Source: Bacillota bacterium
Lineage (GTDB): Bacteria > Bacillota > Clostridia > Oscillospirales > Ethanoligenentaceae
Direction: 5' to 3'
Length of the DNA: 5,726 bases
Assembly (NCBI GenBank): GCA_023391535.1
Contig: JAEWAU010000095.1
Span: 1 to 5,726 of the forward strand
Part shown: in pieces, positions 5,695-5,726 of the stretch
How the letters are laid out: the number at the start of each line of letters is the position of its first letter
Numbering within the stretch: position 1 is the first letter of the stretch
Position numbers and translations under genes: made by a program
The notes under the pieces: generated by a model
The model's input: only the letters and a program-made list of their open reading frames with translations
Database searches by the model: none
Told to the model about the DNA's origin: nothing

Positions 5695-5709
5695 GCCGCC
5701 GGGCCGCAA
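5681..5709 (-). promoter_or_regulatory. Weak candidate promoter for the oleate hydratase gene
   Basis: On the minus strand, TTGCGG (5709-5704) and TAGGAT (5686-5681) are spaced by exactly 17 bp, with three and four consensus matches respectively. The start of transcription would fall near 5674, giving a leader of about 60 bases. This is the best candidate in the visible upstream DNA, but the promoter could lie beyond the window end. Confidence 0.3.
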
Positions 5710-5726
5710 TCGACAATACCCGCGCC

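Noticed and set aside
1..5726. CRISPR array, tRNA, rRNA or insertion sequence
   Set aside because: No regularly spaced direct repeats, tRNA-like cloverleaf, rRNA segments or transposase motifs were found on reading both strands.

Overview
The window looks like chromosomal DNA from a fairly GC-rich endospore-forming member of the Clostridia, possibly Oscillospiraceae or a relative. The basis is the adjacent, co-oriented pair spoIVB-spo0A, an arrangement known from Bacillus and Clostridia, together with GC-rich codon use, purine-rich Shine-Dalgarno sites and AT-rich intergenic DNA. The assignment to a taxon is inference; the two sporulation genes are recognised directly from their motifs.

Layout. 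Positions 70-1143 on the minus strand hold two genes: a small SLOG-fold (DUF2493/YpsA-like) nucleotide-binding protein, then a B12-binding corrinoid protein of the MtaC/MtbC type. A strong GC-rich hairpin with a short U-run covers the stop codon of the first gene and may uncouple the two. A divergent spacer of about 400 bp (1144-1548) carries a good minus-strand -10 box, a small inverted repeat and, just before spoIVB, a perfect 10-bp-armed hairpin. spoIVB (1549-2778, plus) encodes the PDZ-containing S55 signalling protease of the SigK checkpoint. After a 169-bp AT-rich spacer comes spo0A (2948-3733, plus), starting at a GTG. A bidirectional terminator at about 3796-3836 separates it from a convergent oleate hydratase gene (3846-5615, minus). 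Upstream of that gene are a weak promoter candidate and an inverted repeat that could be an operator.

How the genes relate. spoIVB and spo0A act at opposite ends of the same programme: Spo0A commits the cell to sporulation, and SpoIVB later signals from the forespore to the mother cell. The corrinoid protein belongs to methyl-transfer metabolism and would need a methyltransferase partner that is not in the window. The oleate hydratase acts on unsaturated fatty acids. No sequence evidence links these two to sporulation.

The most notable observation is in Spo0A. The DNA-binding half is almost textbook, but the receiver half has lost the usual phosphorylation chemistry: the phospho-acceptor Asp is Asn56, the second acidic-pocket Asp is Asn12, and the conserved Lys is Met108. 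This suggests a master regulator of sporulation that is not controlled by the standard aspartyl phosphorelay. Positions 1-69 hold no gene or terminator that I can support.
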